A DNA stretch of 64,000 bases, taken from contig CM049313.1 of NCBI GenBank assembly GCA_026874595.1, positions 72,100,659 through 72,164,658 on the forward strand. The letters are read 5' to 3'. The notes under the pieces were generated by a model that was not told the DNA's origin, searched no databases, and was given only the letters and a program-made list of their open reading frames with translations. The stretch comes from Sipunculus nudus. Taxonomy: Eukaryota; Annelida; Sipuncula; Golfingiida; Sipunculidae. Shown here one piece after another: positions 48,628-51,600 of the stretch. The position numbers and the translations under genes were made by a program. Within the stretch, counting starts at the first letter, position 1. Each line of letters begins with the position of its first letter.

Positions 48628-51600
48628 CTAGACTGCCAGAGAAAGAGAGAAAGGGAAAGAGAGAGGAGAAAGGCTCTCTTGTAATTACTGCCTGACCCAG
48701 ACACTCACAGAAGTATTAGGCAGGGAGTGAAGGTGTTATGTAACAGCCTAGCACACTGTTAACCAATGACCTGATGTAAACATTCAAGACATGGTGCTAT
48801 AAATATGGGTCACTGTGCTCAGCTGAAGTTGACCTTGAAGGTAAAAATTTAAAATAATATCAAATGGAGATCGATTCTAAGAGGAAAAGGTAATATATGC
48901 CATTGCTGGTTGACATGATTGGTTTGTATTGATGAGTAAGAAATTTTTGCAAATAATATTTTGTGGCAAAACCATGCATTCTCTAATGACAAAATTGAAG
49001 CCTGTGAGCAGTTTGTGAACATAAGATGTATATTATAACCATGATCATTGGCTGGCTTTTTGATAAATAGTTGACAGTTCAGTGTTTACACATTTCCTCA
49101 ATTGGACCTATTTTACATAATATATATTATTAAATATATATAGTTTTATTTATTAAATGTAAACAGTTGAAATATAACTGATGTCCCCAGATGCAAGGAC
49201 TTGGTGGTGGTGGTAGTGGGGGGAGGGCTGGAATGATGGGAGTTACAACATCTCTGTATTAATATAGTGTATACACATATAAGATTTTCACTTAATTCAA
49301 CAATACTTACAGGATAAAATAGTTCATTCACAATTACATAATATTTAAATAAGGACAGACAGACTGGTAGACAAACAAAGCTGACAATATATTTTAATAT
49401 TTTAAAGTTTCTCTTCTACAATATTACACATCTGAATATATAAGTTGCTTTGAAATTTCAGACTTTAATAGCTTAAATCCATTAATGCAGCTTATTAAAG
49501 TTATTTCAACAGTGCTTAAAGGAAAAATTTCATAATTAATATATATATTTGATGATAACGGAGAGATGATGGACAGACAGAGCTGATCACTTTATGTTCC
49601 ATTCTCCTGGGGCAAGAAAATGTTTTAATTAGATCTTAATTTTTTCTAATCCAATTATTTTTCAAATTAAAAAAATTGTACACATTTTCAATAAAAACTA
49701 ATGTCCAAGTGCACAGGTGCAAAGGATCAATGACAGCGGGGGGGGGGGGGGGGGGGGATGGTGGGATTACATACATGGTACATATACATTCAGGGCAAAC
49801 AAAGCCTGATCTCTAATTCTGCTGAGGCTCGAATATAATAAACACATGTTTGTATTAGATCCTCATTTTTTTTATTTTAAGTTAAATTTCTATACATTTC
49901 CAATGTAACATATATTTCTGAATATAACAGTTGATTCATAATTCTAAATTGCATCATCATAAATCTCAATGTTGTCATAAAACACCACATCATGAATACA
50001 AATGTATATTTATATAATCAAGGGGGGGGGGGGTTGTGATATGAGAACAATTGTACACCTGTCACAGCAGGGGATCTCCCCCAGTGACTGGAACCCTGGC
50101 ATAGCTGATTTCCAGTGATCTGGAGTGGCCTACCTGCATCTGGAACAAAGCAAGTGACTACAATAGAGCCTCAAGAAAAAATTCAATAACTAGCCTAATT
50201 TTAAACCTTTTATTTTCAAATTCCAGATTTAAACAAATTAAATACTTATGTTTACATGCTGTGAAAATTAAATCAACAGTACTCACAGGAAAAAAACATG
50301 CCATGGTCAAATTTGGGTAAAATTTTAGGTACTGATTTTATGTTTATGCAAATAACTTATAAAATTTACAAAATACAGATCTAATTTTGGGTATACAATT
50401 GAATCTTAATTAAACAAAGTTATATATTTGAAAAAATTCTCCAGCTTCAATAATTTTCATGTTACATGAGTAAATATTTTTTCCTGATTTTTTACAAAGT
50501 CCATTATGTTTGGGCCCATAACTTAAAGAAATTAAATTTTACAGACTTAATTTCTGGCATGTGTACAGGAAATATATAGAAGAATACTTCTGATAAATAT
50601 TAAGAAAAATAGATAAGTGGTTTTGATATTAGGCAGTCCTGAAGTGTAATAATAGGTTTTTAATGGAAATTTGAAGTTTTTCCTTAATTTTTTAAAGAAA
50701 TGAAGTCAGAGTGACCCAGTTTTCGGTTTGGTAGGAGATTCTGAGGACATCTAACAGTATGCCGAATTTCAGATTCCTAGGTCCAAGGGTGTCGAAACGT
50801 GCCTGTCTTACGGACGGACGCCAGGACGGATAGACAGACAGATGGAAGGACGACGGACAATTGATCACAACTATAGCTCAGATGACTTATAGTCAGCTGA
50901 GCTAAAAACAGTCTGGACTTTGTGGTACTGCTGTACTTGACTGTATAAAAAATGAACAACAACATCTGTGATGTATTCGTTGGTTTACAGACACCTTTCA
51001 GGGAAAGGGCACAAGGCGTGACATCATTGTCACCTATGTCATACTGTACCACGCTCGGCAGTTGGCCGCATAATCACATGAGTGCAAGAGAAATAATGTG
51101 CTATAAACCCATAAAACACAGAGTTAAGCCTCCTCAGTGCTGGCTTAGCATTTCAGCCTGCCAGCTCACTTAAGTCAATAACATTATTTTTAATGAAGCT
51201 GACTTAAAGCTTGACAAAAGTGACTTAAGTAAAAAATGCAGAATAACAGGCTCAAGTCAGTGTAATGAAACTGGGCCAATATGATGTAAATAACATAAAT
51301 GCTTACACCTAGCTGATACTTAAAACTTCTCTTTATTCTCAAAAAATAGTCTGCTTCATTATCATATACTCATGACTGATTCAACAGACGTTTTTTTACT
51401 GACATTAATCTGCAATGAGAAATATTTATCTTTAAACAAGGGCCTAGACACACAAACAGTCATCTGTTATGTATTTAACCAGGAAAGTGTGGCATCTGTG
51501 ATGCCCTAATACCCTATACCACAGCAAGACCCCCTATTAAATTCAATATACATGTAAAACACAGTTTTTTATTAAGAAAATACATGTTCTGCTGTCAAGG

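Larger units (their letters stand above)
45380..50907 (+). mobile_element. Pearl-like family P1 region, interrupted by P3
   Basis: A P1 head at 45380 (GGACCCATGGGTCACGGTGC) and a tail hairpin at about 50872-50903 bracket AT-rich P1-type sequence. The head's 270-bp region is split by family P3 at 45583-47257. Poly-G tracts (48024-48034, 49738-49757, 50023-50033), a degenerate second head (48808) and a GA microsatellite suggest several P1 copies rather than one. Confidence 0.5.

Noticed and set aside
50935-51060. Possible exon on either strand (frames read MNNNICDVFVGLQTPF on + and VVQYDIGDNDVTPCAL on -)
   Set aside because: No splice pair fits the TAF1C phase between exons 2 and 3. It borders P1 and MITE-like sequence, and the frames match no family I know.
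45101-51290. Harbinger-type MITE ends (GGCCCTGTTTCAC at 45101; its inverse near 51280)
   Set aside because: The two ends are 6 kb apart with unrelated sequence between them, and no paired TIR or target duplication could be shown. They may be remnants of separate copies.
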